Of a DNA stretch of 64,000 nucleotides, positions 47,801 through 61,265 are shown piece after piece. The notes under the pieces are model-generated. The model saw only the letters and a list, made by a program, of their open reading frames with translations, did not search any database and was not told the origin of the DNA. The position numbers were made by a program, and so were the translations under genes. Every line of letters begins with the position of its first letter. The first letter of the stretch is position 1. Source of the stretch: Chionis minor (lineage: Eukaryota; Chordata; Aves; Charadriiformes; Chionididae); NCBI GenBank assembly GCA_013398295.1, contig VZSF01001340.1, forward strand, positions 1-64,000, written 5' to 3'.

Positions 47801-48783
47801 GGAACAGCATGAGATTGTTTAAAGTGAAGATGGAGAGAAGCGCCTGCTCGGTTTAAAGTCCTGGTAATGCTGCCCCAAATCTGAGCGGGGCGGTGGCAGC
47901 AAGCAGCGCTGGGGACCTGCAGGGCGCGCTCCCTCCCAGGTGGCTTTCTCTGCAGAGGTGGCTTCAGTAGCCTATGTGCTTTAGAAATTTGTCTGCTTTT
48001 TTGGTTTTTTAAGTAGTTGCAAAGGTTTTGGAAGAAGCGCAGCAGCGTGCCCCCGCGACAGCGTAGCTGGGGCTCGTTTTCTGGCCTCACCCCAGTACAT
48101 CAGCAGCGCGAGTGGGAGATGTGGTCTGGGAGTTGTCAAAGAGAGGACAGATGTTGATACACTGGCTATATAATTACATCTGAGCCTTAATCAGTAAAAG
48201 ATTAATCAAAGTCATCTAATCCCTATAAAACCTGTAGAAGCAGCGCTCTCCGATCGACTGTGGGGCTTCATTTGGGACACTGGTGATGGAGCAAGGGTGA
48301 CAGGTATCCCAGGTAGGTCACATGCTGTGGCCCGGGATTTGTGTCACCTCTTTCCTGTGGGCTGGTCCAGTGAGTGCACATCTGGCCAGAAGGCACAAGG
48401 AAGGGTCTCCATCCCGTTGGGTGCTAATTGCATGTTCCTGAGCCATTGTCACGAAGCGGGACAGCGCTCTGTGCTTTGTGCGTGGTGGGTGAGATGGTGG
48501 AGGGCTCCTGGGGGACAAGGGCTGCTGGCCATCGCCACGGCCACTGCGAGGATTCAGAAACGTTTAAAAAAAATCCAAACTACTACTCTGAAGAGTCAGA
48601 AGCAGCTCCAGCCAAACGAGCCTGGTGCCAGGAAACAGCTCGGATGGTGGAGTCTCCTGCCGGCATCACCGCTCTGCCAACAGCTAATCCCCTGCGAGAG
48701 CACGGGAACGAAACTGTGGCGCTCACGCAGCTACTCCTCAGGCACAGCCTAATTAATATTAACCCTGTCTCGCTGCAAAATTC

Positions 48784-48896
48784 ACGCTGTAGTTTTGCAT
48801 AGCTTCCGCGCTACGCGTACTGCTTGGCCGAGGATCGTGCACCGAAACCCGGAGCGCAGAAGTCCGACGCTTGGCCCACGCCGCCGGGTTTGCTCG
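48784..48896. other. Small CpG cluster
   Basis: About 16 CpG in 113 bp by hand count. It is below usual island length and no gene signal adjoins it. Confidence 0.5.
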
Positions 48897-51800
48897 GAGG
48901 TAAACAAAACCCTGGCACCTCTGCAGACGACAGTCGGCTTTGTTTTCTGCTCCTTGAAAAGCCCTGGTTCTCCTCGGGAGCGGGCCGGCGAGCCTGCGGA
49001 GCTCATGGTACGTGCGTAGAGCCAAGCTTCGGAGCCCCAGCCTTCATTTTGGTGCCAAACCCGATGGTTTTGTGCCCAGGCGCTGGACGCCTCGCTTGCT
49101 TAGGAAAGCGGGTTAATGCCTTGCTGGACTCCAGCACGCCAACGGCTTGGTCAGCTCAAAACAAACAAAATTCCAGTTCGGACTGAGCTGGCCCCAAATG
49201 AAATGCCTTGTTTTGTTTTTCCTCCTGGAGTTTTGGGCACATTTTCCCCGCCTGAAGTTTTACAGTTGGCCGGAGTTGCGCGTTGGTCATGTGAAAGAGC
49301 TCCGGAGGAAGAGAGGATAAACACGTTGGTGTCAAGGTGTCTAGTGAGGGAAAGTTTGCATTTAGGCTGCGTTCAAATTAGGGGGTTTGGTGGACGCTTC
49401 ATCTCCGTCCAGGAATTTTTCACATTTCCATCCTGTAATCTGTGGACCAATACAGACAGGTTTCTGGAAGCTTTTGGCAATGAATCCGTTCCAAAAATGA
49501 AAGTCAGAGGGCAGCTGAAGGCAGGTCTCTGCTGCCTCGGGCAGTGAGTTTGGCTCATGTTTCCCATGGTGAGGCTCGCTCAGTTCTCGGAGAAGGGATT
49601 TGAAAAGGAGGAGGAAAAAAACAACAACAGAGGAATTGCTGCAGGTGATTCAGAGGGGGACGCTGGTGTTCTGCCACCCCCCTCTCCCGGTGGCACGCTG
49701 CATCCTCACCCGTGGACACGGCTCCTCCGTTTGTTCTTCTCATCATCAGTAAAGATGCCACAACATCTTTCTGAGAGTGGGAAGGCATGAAGTCATCCTT
49801 CGTGCTGTCTGTAGTTGCATTTTGCTTCCTTGGAGGTCCCTGTTTTCCAGTGAATGGCAAAGGGAAGTGTTACGTGTGCATTTGTGGGCTCCTTCAGGAT
49901 GGAAATACAGTATCTTGTATGTACCTTTTGCTGTCGTTATTTAAAAGATGCTTTTTAAGTATCGCTGCCTTTAGTTATAAAAAGCAGATGTCGAAATGAA
50001 GGCTACAGGAATTTGAAATGGTGACCAGAGAAATTTAGCCAGTCCTTTCTTCCTTCACAACTGGTGAACCCTTGGAGCGCCCTTTTAAGCAGACCCAGGG
50101 TGAAGGCGATGGAGGTGATGATCTCTGAAAACAGGCAGAAGAAAACAACCACACAATGTCTGCACCGAAGAAAAACCTACAACATGAGGCATCCAGCGGG
50201 CAAAGGTAGCTTGACAGTGTCCCAGGTCTGAACCAGCTTTGGTCAGCGTTTCTGTGGTCCAGAAAACATGTGGGAAACCAGGTGTCATGAGCTCCTGTGC
50301 TGAAAGAGGTGGTTGGCGTTGATTGTAGCTCCCGTTGTTTGTCTTTTGGTGATCCTTGGGGACCTGTTGCTGTAGTGGGTGCTGCTCTTAGGTGATGTGT
50401 AGGTGGACAGCCTGCTCCTAGGAGCAGTTTATGTGCACGAAGCGTGTCTCAGACCCCACAGCCTGTTTGCTCCTGGGCATTGGTAGCCATGGGGAGAAAA
50501 TTCCCACTAGCATTGTTCTGTCAGATACTTTTTATTTAAGCCTCCTAAGTTTTCTAACCATTTTGCCCCTTCTTTCTCAAGTTGGTAGCTTTTATTATGA
50601 AATCCCCAGTGTATTGATAACTATTGGGGAAATTCCCTGAGGCTGCTGAGCAGGAATCTGCCTTGATGACAGAGATGCTTCCAATTTTTAAGCAAAACAG
50701 CCTGTAAACTGTGCCATCAACTAACAAGTACAGGATCCCTGCTGTGTAATGTGTGGGATCCTGTAGTATTTTTATTTCCAGGGTGATACCCTCCTGGTAG
50801 CATGCGGAGCTACAGCTGGGTCGCCAAGGAGCATCCTGCTTTGGGAAGATGAACGGAGAATATGTTCCTCAGGATTGCCATGCCTAATTAGCCTCAAGTT
50901 CTGGTATTAGGAGATGTTAATGAGCTGGAGCATATAAACTAACCGCAGGAAAAAAACCCTTTTAATGGCTACGCCAGCGGTAGGGAGAGTAGCGCTGCCG
51001 CGGGGGGAGCTGGCTCACAGCTCCACACTGGTGGCACGGGGCAGGGGGTCGCAGTGGCCAGGGACCGCAGGGACCGTGCGGCACATGTGGGCTCGGCCCA
51101 GCTCGTCTCGGTGGCAAACCAGAGACGAGGCTCTGCAAGCTTGGTGATTTGGAGGAGGTCTGACCGTTTGCTATAAACCGGTCTAATTAGCACAAGGACG
51201 GTCTTTTTTTCGCATATTTTTCTTTTCTTTTGGGTGCGCAGCCCTGGTGATGACCAGTATAGCCGGTATTGCAAGCTAACAGGTGGCACTGCCCACTCCT
51301 GGTGTTGTACTCCATCTACCTTCATTTTTTGCCTTTTTTTTTTTTTTTTCTCGCCTAGTGAAGATAAAGGTTTAAAAACAGAAGTAGGAGATTTAATTCA
51401 TTTGCAGTTCTGTATCAAAATTCAGAGAGGTCTGAGAAGTTCGTTCTTTCGACTTCAGTTTGGCTCACTTGGCATCTTTCTTTAGAGGAAGGTGAAGAAG
51501 TTGCATTTCCATTCTCTCTCCTTTCCATGTACCTCCGTCATGCACTGTTTTACCGTACCAGCTATTGTATTCATTATTTAAAAAAAAATGCCCTGTTATG
51601 GGCAAGCTAAGCTGCTGCAGCCTCAGATTTTTATTGTTCATATTGGAAAAAAAAATGTCTTCTTTTTTTGTTCCCCCCCTCATTGCTTTGAAACTGTGTA
51701 AAACAGACATGGAGAAAAAAAAATAACAAACCAGCTTGCCAGGCTCTTAAGTGAATTGATTGCATTGAAGAGCAGAATTGGAGAGGAGCCAGCGCAGAAC

Positions 51801-53618
51801 CCCTGATCACGCAAGAAGGGAAGGGATAACGCGGCCACGGCGAGGACGTGAGGCTGGAGAAAAGCTCTGAGAGGAAGAAATAATTGAGTTGGGGAGGGAA
51901 ACGGGAAACGTTGGATAAAAGGACATTGGATAGTGACCAGCGCGGGGCAAGTTGGGAAGAAAAGATGTGCGTGTCAGGTGGGGAATCGGCAGAGAGGGAT
52001 GTTAGGAATGTCTCCGCAGAGTGCACCGGATGACCCGGCCTGGGATGCTGTCTGCGCTGCTAGCCACCACATCTATAAATCTAGGCTGAATTTAAAAGAA
52101 GGCTTATATTCAACTGAAGAGTGAAGCTTCTTGAACTTCATGGCTCAGAGGAGTCAGTCGGTGAGGTCCCTTTCAGCCGCGGAGCCTTGGCTTCCTGTCG
52201 GGCATTCGCCTTGGGAGAGTGGGACCTTGGTAATATTTTAGCCGTGAACTCGGTGTCTTTTTGCTGGAGCTGTGGATTATCCCGTTGGACTTGGTGGAGC
52301 CCATCTGCGTGTGCTGGGGCAGCTAGCCTGTAGTCATGCAGCAAGTAGCCAGGGATAAACTGCCCGTGTCATCGTCTGCCAGTGAGGGTGGCAGCTCCTG
52401 ACGGCCGGTTCCTTCAGCACATGGCCACTCCAGATAGGCTTTAGATCAAAGCTCCTGCCAAAGCCAGCGTGATGCTTTTTTCCAGGATGGAGGACGAGCA
52501 TCTGGGTACTCGCTTCTGACAGCAGCAGAATTGTGCCTGGCTGGCCTGGGGGCAACGCAACGAGGTTCTTGTTGGAAGGTGCCTTCCAGGCCTGACGTTG
52601 CGCTCTGGTGCCACTGGAGATGGCATGGAGGAGGCCACGTGCAAATGGGGTCCTGCTACACATGCCTCTTCTGGAGTGTGAGGTGGTGGTGGGACTCCTC
52701 CGTGTGCCCACGGGAGAGGAAAGCGGTGGGATGTGGGGGGTGTTTTGCAGCAGCTGCCGTTGGAAACGACAACTCCCAGAGCTGGCAGCCGGCGCGGAAG
52801 AAAGTAAAGAAAGAAAAGTCATCCCCTCAGTTCAAGTTGTGGTATTTTGACTTAGTTAAAATATTTATCTAAGAAATCTAATGGGGAAATGTAAAAATGT
52901 AACTTTATGCATGTTCCAGCGAATAGGAAGAAAAGAAAAAAGGCCTGGGAGAAAATACCGCAGTATTTTCATTCTTTTAATGATATCTGGCTGTTTTTTA
53001 AGTGCTTGGGGATGAAGGACTTACTGTATTGGTCTGATTACAAAGTACTCATAGAGCCCAAGTGTAACCGCTACAGACAGTGCTCGTTTTCTGACATCCC
53101 ATGTTCTTGAGCTCTGGAAGCGTAATACCAGCTATTCCCCGTCCTATTTATTGCATCCAGCTTTTTAAGTAATGGGCCAAATAATGATTGCAGATGCTAT
53201 AATCAACATTTTTTTGTTAATGATTTAGAGCTCTATTTGCAAAATAATTAGTTCTGCAGAGCTCCATGGTACAATACAAGAGGAATGTTCTCCTGACTTT
53301 TTATCGCCTCACGTTAATGGAAACTACAGAGCCCGGAGGGTGCAAGGGATTCCGAGGGCGATCCCAGGGAGCCTCAGCTCCAGGATTACTGGATGCCTGA
53401 TGGGTGTGAAAGGAGCTTAAACACGGGCTGTGGAGCCACACTGCTGCGTACCTGGATGCTTGGAAGAACTTGCTTGGTTCCCGATGGCAGCGTAAGGGGG
53501 TTGTAGCTGCTGCCTGTTAAAGTTGGGTTGTGCCCTTCGGTCACGTTCCTTCAAAGTTTCTGTAGGTTCCTTGCAGCTTTTCTGTAGGCTCACAGAAGAG
53601 CTGTTCCATGCTCTTCTG

Positions 53619-53669
53619 TAATAACTGAGTAATAACTGTAATAACTGAGTAATAACTGTAATAACTGAG
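53619..53669. repeat. 20-bp tandem repeat, 2.55 copies
   Basis: The unit TAATAACTGAGTAATAACTG is repeated exactly two and a half times. It is itself an 11 + 9 alternation of the word TAATAACTG(AG), showing a two-step expansion. It is a small minisatellite and likely polymorphic. Confidence 0.95.
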
Positions 53670-55313
53670 CTTTTGGGGACGGAGACCACAAGGAAACCAT
53701 CCCAGTTTCTTACAGCAGCAAAAGCAGCGGCCGTGCCTGACAACCCAAAGACCTGACCCGTCCTTACTGAGAGGTAGATGTGTCCCGAGAGCTTTTAAAA
53801 ACCACTCGAAAGAATCTGCTTTTGCTATTAAAAAAAAAAATTAAAAAATAGGCGGGCTCTGTGTCTTCCCTGCATGAGCAGGACGGTGGTTGGGTGCGAA
53901 GCAGATGGGTTTTTGCTGCTGCGGCTCCTGGCCATACTGGGCAGGAGTGGTGAGGTCTCTCGCTCCCTTTTCCCTTTTGTCTGTTTGGATTTTCAGCTCG
54001 TGAGCAGAAAGGTCTTGATTCACGCTTGGCACAACATGGCTCTGATCTCAGCAGCAGATGCCAGATGCTGCCGGAATACAAAGAAATAATGAAAGTAACC
54101 CGAAATGTGTGAGTCAGCAGTAGGTGTGATGGGGGCGCCTCCTCTGCTTTGTCTGTCTTTCTGTGGCTTTTCTTACTCCATCCACTCTGCCTCCAGCTTT
54201 AGTCTCAGCTTCTCATTCCTTTTCCTATTTTCCTCCTCCGGCTGCTTTCCCTTTTGTCTTTCTTTTCTGCCTTTTCCCATCTTCCTCCTGCCCACTCCTG
54301 TGATGTAGTAGTGGGAGAGCGACGTCCCCTGCAACGCTTAAAAGGAACTTGACTTTTCTGGTAACTAGGAATCTTTCCCTTCCGCTTCGATTCCCTGGCA
54401 CCCCAGTACCATTAGCACCGTCTCGGCAGTGGACATTTAATTTATGGAAATTCGGAGTGTTTCTTCCTTCCTTCTCTAAATACAAGGCTGCGTGCCGGTG
54501 TCATTGCAGAAGTGTTAACTGCAGTCAGTACCTCTTTGAAAAATGCTGAATCGCTTTAGTTCTTCATTGTGAATCGCTAGTTTTATTTCCTCCTAACGCC
54601 ACATGGTTTCTGTAGTTCTGGAGGTCACTGGAGCTTTGTAAGTGCAGCCAAAAGTGTTTTAAATAGTCATTGTGCAGCATAGTGATGCTATCAATCTCCC
54701 GTGCCATTATTATATCTAGAAAGTTGGATTTGATATCCATTTTCATATTTAAAGCGAAATTACTGGCAAGCCGCCATATCCTGTAAGGCACAGAGTGGTA
54801 ACTCCTTCGTAAAGGTTTATATGAGTGTAATGGTATTACCTATTGGTTTGGGATATTTTTCAACAAATCAAGAACTGCTGGCAGCCAAATGGTTTCTGAA
54901 GAGGGTGTTTTCTCCTTAAATGGTCTTATTTTATTCTTTCATTTCCAAGCCTGTCTGTAGTCTAGCTCTAATAATGATTAGATCGTTTTAACTGGAGTCT
55001 TGTAAGCTTCAATTACTAGCTTGACCAGAAATACTTTGCTTTTTGGCTTTTATATATGTGTGTACATATATATGAAAAAAAAGAGGAAAAAACCTAGAAA
55101 ATAATAGTGGAATGTAAGTCTGCGGCATATTGAATTAATTTCCTGTTCCACTTCTGCATCAGCTAACCAGACAAATAACCAATTTGTTAAGGGCTCTGCT
55201 ACTTCCTTCAATCACTTGCTCACAATACACTTTTTACATTTGATTTCCTGGTTTTTCCATTTCAGTTCCTCGCATCCCCTGCAGGTCTCTGTTTTGGTGC
55301 CAACAGCAACACA
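53670..55313. other. Unique noncoding DNA with pyrimidine-rich tract
   Basis: No gene seen. It holds the pyrimidine-rich tract (54138-54300) and a 9-bp TA-rich hairpin (55051-55072: TATATATGT, loop GTGT, ACATATATA). The plus frame at 54105-54308 is rich in Ser, Phe and Leu only because of the C/T bias. Confidence 0.55.
54138..54300 (+). repeat. Pyrimidine-rich (C/T) tract
   Basis: Roughly four-fifths of bases on the plus strand are C or T by eye over about 160 bp, with no simple period. Such strand asymmetry can form triplex structures or act as a splicing or chromatin signal. No function is assigned here. Confidence 0.6.
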
Positions 55314-55639
55314 GCCGCGGAGGGAGGGCAGGGTGGGATCCTTCGCCCCCCCGCAGCCCCCTCCGCTCTCTCCGCTACGCCGGTTTTCCGCGCGGTCCCC
55401 GACTGGAAGGACACGGAGCTCTTTGATGCGCATCCCCTTTGCGTTCCCCTTGCCAGTTCGCGGGGACCCAGCCCCAGGCTCCCACTGGTGCCACCTCTTT
55501 GTCACTTAGCATTATCGGTGGCGGCAGGAATTACGGCCGTTCCTAGTGGTTTCCCGGTGTATCGAGCCGTTTCCGAGAGCGCTGCAACAGGGATATCGCC
55601 ACGGCACGGCGGAGGGGCGGAGGGTGCCGGCGGTCGGCA
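55314..55639. promoter_or_regulatory. CpG-rich block, weak CpG island
   Basis: About 34 CpG in 326 bp by hand count, densest at 55314-55400 and 55530-55639, with a less dense middle. GC-box-like GGAGGGGCGGAGGG lies near 55610. It meets the idea of a short CpG island but is weaker than the one at 34926. Overlapping frames on both strands (97 and 120 residues) are not recognisable proteins. It could be a promoter, a distal element or simply a GC-rich patch. Confidence 0.4.
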
Positions 55640-58600
55640 TTGGGCAGCAGGACTCAGCAGTCATGACAAACAGGGCTTGTATTATTTTCCTCTCCTGTCG
55701 CACGATGGATTCTTTTGGAGACTGGTACGACGCTGAGTAACCAAGTGCGATGTGGCCTTTTGCTCTGGTCGGTGTATTTTGTGGGTTTATATTTGTGTTT
55801 AGGAAATTGGTTCTGGACACTCTGCCAGGGACATCTTTCCAGAGAAAAAAAAAAAACAGGGAAAAAAAACCCAAACACGCATTTCTGGGTAAACTGCCTT
55901 AGCTGCCAAATGGTTCCTTGCAGATACACAATCCTATAGGACAATCTGTAAGAAAAATAAAGATGTGTAATTTGAGACTTCTGGAGTAGAAGTTAAAGAG
56001 GGCTTTCAGTGTACTCTGATGGATAGGGGAGGAAGTGCATCAATTCAATTGCAGTATTGTGTAGAGCATAATAAATATTTTATTACCACAGACTATCATT
56101 TAGTTACTAAACAGCGCGGGGCAGATTCTGCGCTGGGATGGTGTCGGCACATTTGCAGCTACCTGAATGTCACGCACGTTTGTTTCTGCGGACGAGGACA
56201 GTATTTGGGTTGGATACTGTGAAGTCCATGTGGAAAATATTCAAGCCCTACGTAAGAAAACTTAGGCTGGCACCGTAGCAGTGCGTGTTAGGGCAGCAGT
56301 TGTTATGACTGTAATGGTATTTCTGGTTTGACCATAAAAATACTTTGGCCTAAGGCTGGAATTTGATAAATAAGATAAAATGGGCTATTCCATTGCTGAT
56401 GATACGGGATTATCTGTATTTTGAAATACAGTGCAGCCTCGGCTATCCAAAGGAGAGGGGCGATAGCTAATGCTGTTGTGTAGGATGAGCTGAATAGGTG
56501 CATCTTTGGTCTTTTAAAAGGATCTTCAAGAATGGTAGGTGTTTCTAGGTTTGGGGAGCTTCTGCAGGTGTTTGCTGTGCAATGTGGATACATTTCTGTT
56601 GGAAATAAAACTCGAGCAAATTTCAAACAAAAGGTCTGTGAGGGTGAGCAGTGAGGAACCAACCCCCGTGTGGATGGTACAGCATTCGGCCGAAGCAGTT
56701 TAATAGCAGATTTTGGGGGGCGAGGAAAAAATAACTCGGACAACTTCTTACCATCCGAGTTCCTTTTTTGCGTTCAGTGTGATGCGAGGAAGCCAGAAAG
56801 CCAGTGGGAAACTGGGGAGGGAACGCGCGTGAAAACCAGCAGCAGAAATCTCATCTTTTTCTGGTAAGCATTTGTGAGCTTTCGGAGCAGCTACCGCAAT
56901 AACTTTTGCTTTCTGGTTTTCCTGCTGTCATAACAGTAATGGGTTTAAATTTTTCATGCTGGAGGGAGATGCCAATATCAAACTGAGAATTAAGTAAATG
57001 GTTTTGATTGGAATTGAAAAGAAAGTGTTCCCTGCTTTAAGCTAAGTTTTAATTTAAGCTAATTACACAATAATGTAATCGGTGATTAGTTAATCCTGAT
57101 AGGTAGAAATTCAGAAGTAAGGCAAGAGGCATGTTGTCACCCAGACACATGTTAAGTGCTTTGTGGGTTGGCAAGGAGATGTGAAATTCCTTGCTTTGCA
57201 GGTTTACGTTCGAGTGACTCTTCGTGTCCCTTCATGTGCTTTTTCCCTCTGGGACTTTTTCGGAGCTGTGTTTAATACAGAACCACTACGACACCCGTGA
57301 GTTATGGGATAATAATTCTGTGTCAGATACTGTGAGAACGAAGCTTATTTTACAAGAATTCCCTTTGATGGAAGTAGGGCCCCTAATTCAAACTTGAGTG
57401 CATTTTAAGAGACATATACATGCGCACAATAAAATCCAGGGAGAACAATTTGCATAGAAAAGCCAGGAAACAGCTGGGCTTACCAGGCAGCTGAGATTTT
57501 AGGGGTTGTTTTCTGGGGGAATAGGGGTAGAGTCAAGCAAAAGGATTTTAAATCCAGGCCGCTGTTGAGAATTTTGCTTAATTTATGTTGGAATATTTTT
57601 GAAAAACACAGCTGTGTGCTGGCTCCTGAGACCAGGTAATTTTACCTAATGTTAATATTGAGGTGGTTGTTCTTTGTTTTTACCAGCTAACAGTAATGGT
57701 AAGAGACACTTACTTGTCTGGGTCATATATGTATGTATTTGCTCTTACTTTAAATTCTTTCCCATAGATACAATTCAGCACAATCAATGCCAACAAAATT
57801 ATTTTGAAAGCAGATTAGATTAAAAATCTCATCCCTCACTGAGCTTCCCATTGGCATATGAGACGATCCTTAGAGAATTAAGATTTGTGTCAGCGACAGA
57901 AACGCTCACATGAGATTGCTTGGCCTCTTGCTGGCCATTTTTTCTTAAATATTTGACGGAAGTGCCCGGCCAGGCTAAATTCAGGCGGTGTAGTGCACTT
58001 CTGGAGGTTGATGAGTAACACTAGAGCGGGAAAAAAGTATGCGAGAAGCATTTTTCTGTGCAGAAAGTGTTATAAGTGTTTTCATTCCAGATCATGTTGC
58101 TGGTGACTTAGGGCTTTCCTAGAAGGAGGTCAGGGCTGTTCATGTCGGGAAGGCGTATCTGAGTGTGAGCTGAACCATTTCCAAGCACCAGCTGGCTGCG
58201 GTCTGCGTTGGGAGCGACTCGGGTTTGGGTTTGTTGGTTTTCTGTAGAAGTGTGATACCATTTGGTGATAATTTAAGCCCCGTCCTTACCCCTCGGAAGC
58301 CAGGAGGATGGTTTCCAGTCATGTGTTTTGAGCTGGGGGACAAGAGGATGGTGCGGGCAGCCCTGGATCACAGTGGCCGGGCTCACGCCCTGTGCCGCTT
58401 CCCAAAACCGCGGTACGGTGGAGCCAGAACAGCCTCGCGCTCCCTCTCCTCCCCCATCTCCTGGACACCTTGAAGCATCACCCCTAACACTCAGAGGCGC
58501 GACTGTGGGTGTACGTGCACACACGCCACACGCGTGTTGACGGAACCGTGATGAAGCCAGCGGGTTCAGCTCATGGCATCTCTAAATGAGTCCGTCCTTC

Positions 58601-61265
58601 CCTGAATTTTGGTTGAGCACCACCGGGTGCCCTGGCTGCCATGAGCAGCCTCTCCACAGTGATGGAGCCAGTTCTGCTCATGCCCAGCGGGTGTCTGCAG
58701 GTCTTGGACCTCAAAATCTCAAAGGCAGGATCCTACTTTTTCTTTTCTACGCTGCGTGAAAGCAGGTTGGTGCAGCTTTGTGACTAGTAAACGTAAAGGC
58801 TCAGCCCTCCCCTGCTCTGCCTGTGGCCAAGCCAGTTTTTTTTTTGTAGTCAAGGGTAAGTCCCAAGACTGGAAAACTGTTTGGCTGCCAGAACACTGTG
58901 GTTCCAGATGGTTTAGGATGATAATTTTGTAAAGGGATATTAGGGTCATTTGGTATTCTTGCCACTTCATGTATCTATTGTAGCAAATAATTTAATGGAA
59001 AATAAGCGAGGCTGTGACTTTGGAAATAAAGTTTGGGAGCCTCCCATTGTTACTGCTTTTGTTGGTTTTATTTAAAACAGGAGTAACTCTTTATAGATTT
59101 ATTGCCCTAGCCTAGCTTAAAAGGGAAGGGGGACGGGACAATCAACAGTGATTTATTTCTTTAATGCATTTTAAATAAGTAGACCCCCAAGAACGAAGCG
59201 ATGGTGCATAATTACATTACGCTGGTCACAAAACTTGGGCTGTTCCTGCTGCAGGCTGATTATTTAACACCTGGTGAGCATAAGTGAATGCACTGCTAGG
59301 GTTGGAAGCTGTGACTTACTCTGATTTTTACAAAATCCATTCTCTGCTAGCAATTTCTCTCTTAATTTCTGCAAGCGAACAAACATTTTTGCGGTGTCTG
59401 GCGAAGCAGATTATCATAATGTTATCTTCCCGTTAAGGCGCCATGTGGAAAAGGATTCGCCGAGCATTGCATGAAGTTTGGGGCCCGATGTCCTGCCTCC
59501 TTCTCCCAGTGTCAATGTGGAGAGCAGGAGGCTGGAGGAGGAGGGGGGACCAAGGGATTTCCCTGGCTCACCATGCCAGAAAAGGGGTGCTGGGGCTCGG
59601 AGCCCTTTCCCCGTCGCTCACAGCCTGCTCGGTTTGCAGGGCTGCGAGTCCTGGACCTCTGCACCAGGGACTCCTGTAGCTCCACTCCCACATCCATGTG
59701 CTGCCGCTCCTCAAGACTTGTCTTCCCTCTCCTATACCTACGTGCGCTTCCTTTGGAGGAAAGGCTGCGTGGAGAGGCATTGGAGCTCCTTTCCAGATTG
59801 CAGTCTCCTAAATTAAAGCAAGCGAAATCGATTTGAATATTACATTTCCCTACAAGGACCTCCTGCTAATTTTTGTGTTTTTTACAATTGCGTTTTCCTG
59901 TTTTTGTTTAGGTTTTTTTCATCTTTATCACTTCCCTGCTGCTGACTAAAGGAGCTACACAACAGGGGAAAGTGTGACTAACTCACTGCCTGCACGGGGG
60001 AAGGAGTGAGACTGCTTCTACACATGCTGGTGATAAATGCACAGAGTAAACAGAATGGAAAAGTGGAGAAAAACAGCTTTTTTTCCTACGATCTCTTTTT
60101 TTTTTATAGCAATGTTAGTCATTTCTCCCAGCAAGTATAGGTTAAAAGAACTTCCATTGTAAGAGTTCTTGCAGAAGAAGCAGTATTAGCTTAAAATTTG
60201 GACTTCCTCCTGAAATTTTCTAACATCTCCTATTGGAAGCTGTAAGAAGGACCGTAAAATGTTTTCCCCTCTTTTTTTCAGTGTCACATAGGTGCAGTTT
60301 TTCTCTTTCCCCCATGCGTGCAGGTCCTGTGTCAGCTTGGCAAGTGTTTCCTATATCAGCTGGGAGGGAAAATGGGAAAAGGGCGGGGGGATTAAGCCAG
60401 GCGGGGGTCCTCAAACTGGTTTTTAACTTTGGTTGAAATTGAGTAGATCCCAGCTGAGCGCATCCCTTCCATTAAGCAACGCCCTGTCGTTGATTTAAAG
60501 CCCGCTGAAATCAAGGGAAAGGTGCCGTGGACTGCAGAGGGCTCTGGAGCAGGTCCAGTCTCCCTTTGTGGTACAGGAATGACGCTTCGACAATTTAAGA
60601 GCCTGGGGAGGCTGAATCCGAAGCAGGAGGAGTGACCTGCTCACGTAATTAGGTTGGCGGCAGGGAAGAAATACTGTCTGGAGCTCAGCCCTCACTGACT
60701 CGGGTGCTAATGAGCAGCCACGTTTTCCCTTCGCGAAGTCTTAGAGCGGAGCGGCTTTCATATTTGTCCTCCGAGCGTGCCAACCTGGCTTTGCAGAGGA
60801 AAGGGAAATCTATTTTGCATGTAAACACAGTCTTGCGATGTTTGTTTAACGTCTTTGTTTGTTTTGAAAGTTAGTCCCATACTAATGAATTTATAAAACC
60901 TACATTATCCATAAAACTGTCGGTAGTGCAAAATTTAGTAATAACTCAGGTAATGTATTTAAACCACTAGTGAGTTTGTTCTAGCCTTGAGTTGATAAAT
61001 TGTATAGCTTCATTTGGTCGGAATCAGCAATTTTATGTGGCAATTAATTTTAACGGCAATAGGGAGCCAGAGGACTGAATTTTTACCCTTGGTTTTCTCC
61101 ATGTGGATGGGAATAACCTAATGTTTAACGTTCAGGTTGTGGATCTGGGAAGCAGGGATGGAGGAATGTCACTTTGCAGCCGTTACGGCTCCAGCTCACA
61201 ATCCAACCTGCCAGTTAAACCATGTTGCGAGTTTCTGATCTTTTGAAATACAAAATACAAATCCG
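55640..61265. other. Unique noncoding DNA, no gene seen
   Basis: No gene is recognisable. A runs occur at about 55843-55856, T runs at about 58838-58847 and 60098-60106. CpG-poor AT-rich sequence fills much of 56880-58100 and 60830-61080. Small frames near 58225-58540 and 59440-59840 lie in GC-richer patches and contradict one another across frames. Confidence 0.55.

Larger units (their letters stand above)
43289..53618. other. Unique noncoding DNA, no gene seen
   Basis: No gene is recognisable. The region contains a proline-rich 216-residue minus frame (43475-44125), a 282-residue minus frame (45336-46184), an AT-rich block at 44500-44860, a CpG cluster at about 48784-48896 (16 CpG by hand count), and A or T runs. 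The two frames have no conserved domain, no splice context and no start context that would make them genes. See the findings for the second. Confidence 0.5.

Noticed and set aside
60515..60640. Possible further CR1 fragment
   Set aside because: Phrases such as GGAGCAGGTCCAGTC look CR1-like, but they do not continue in the known order, so the resemblance is too weak.
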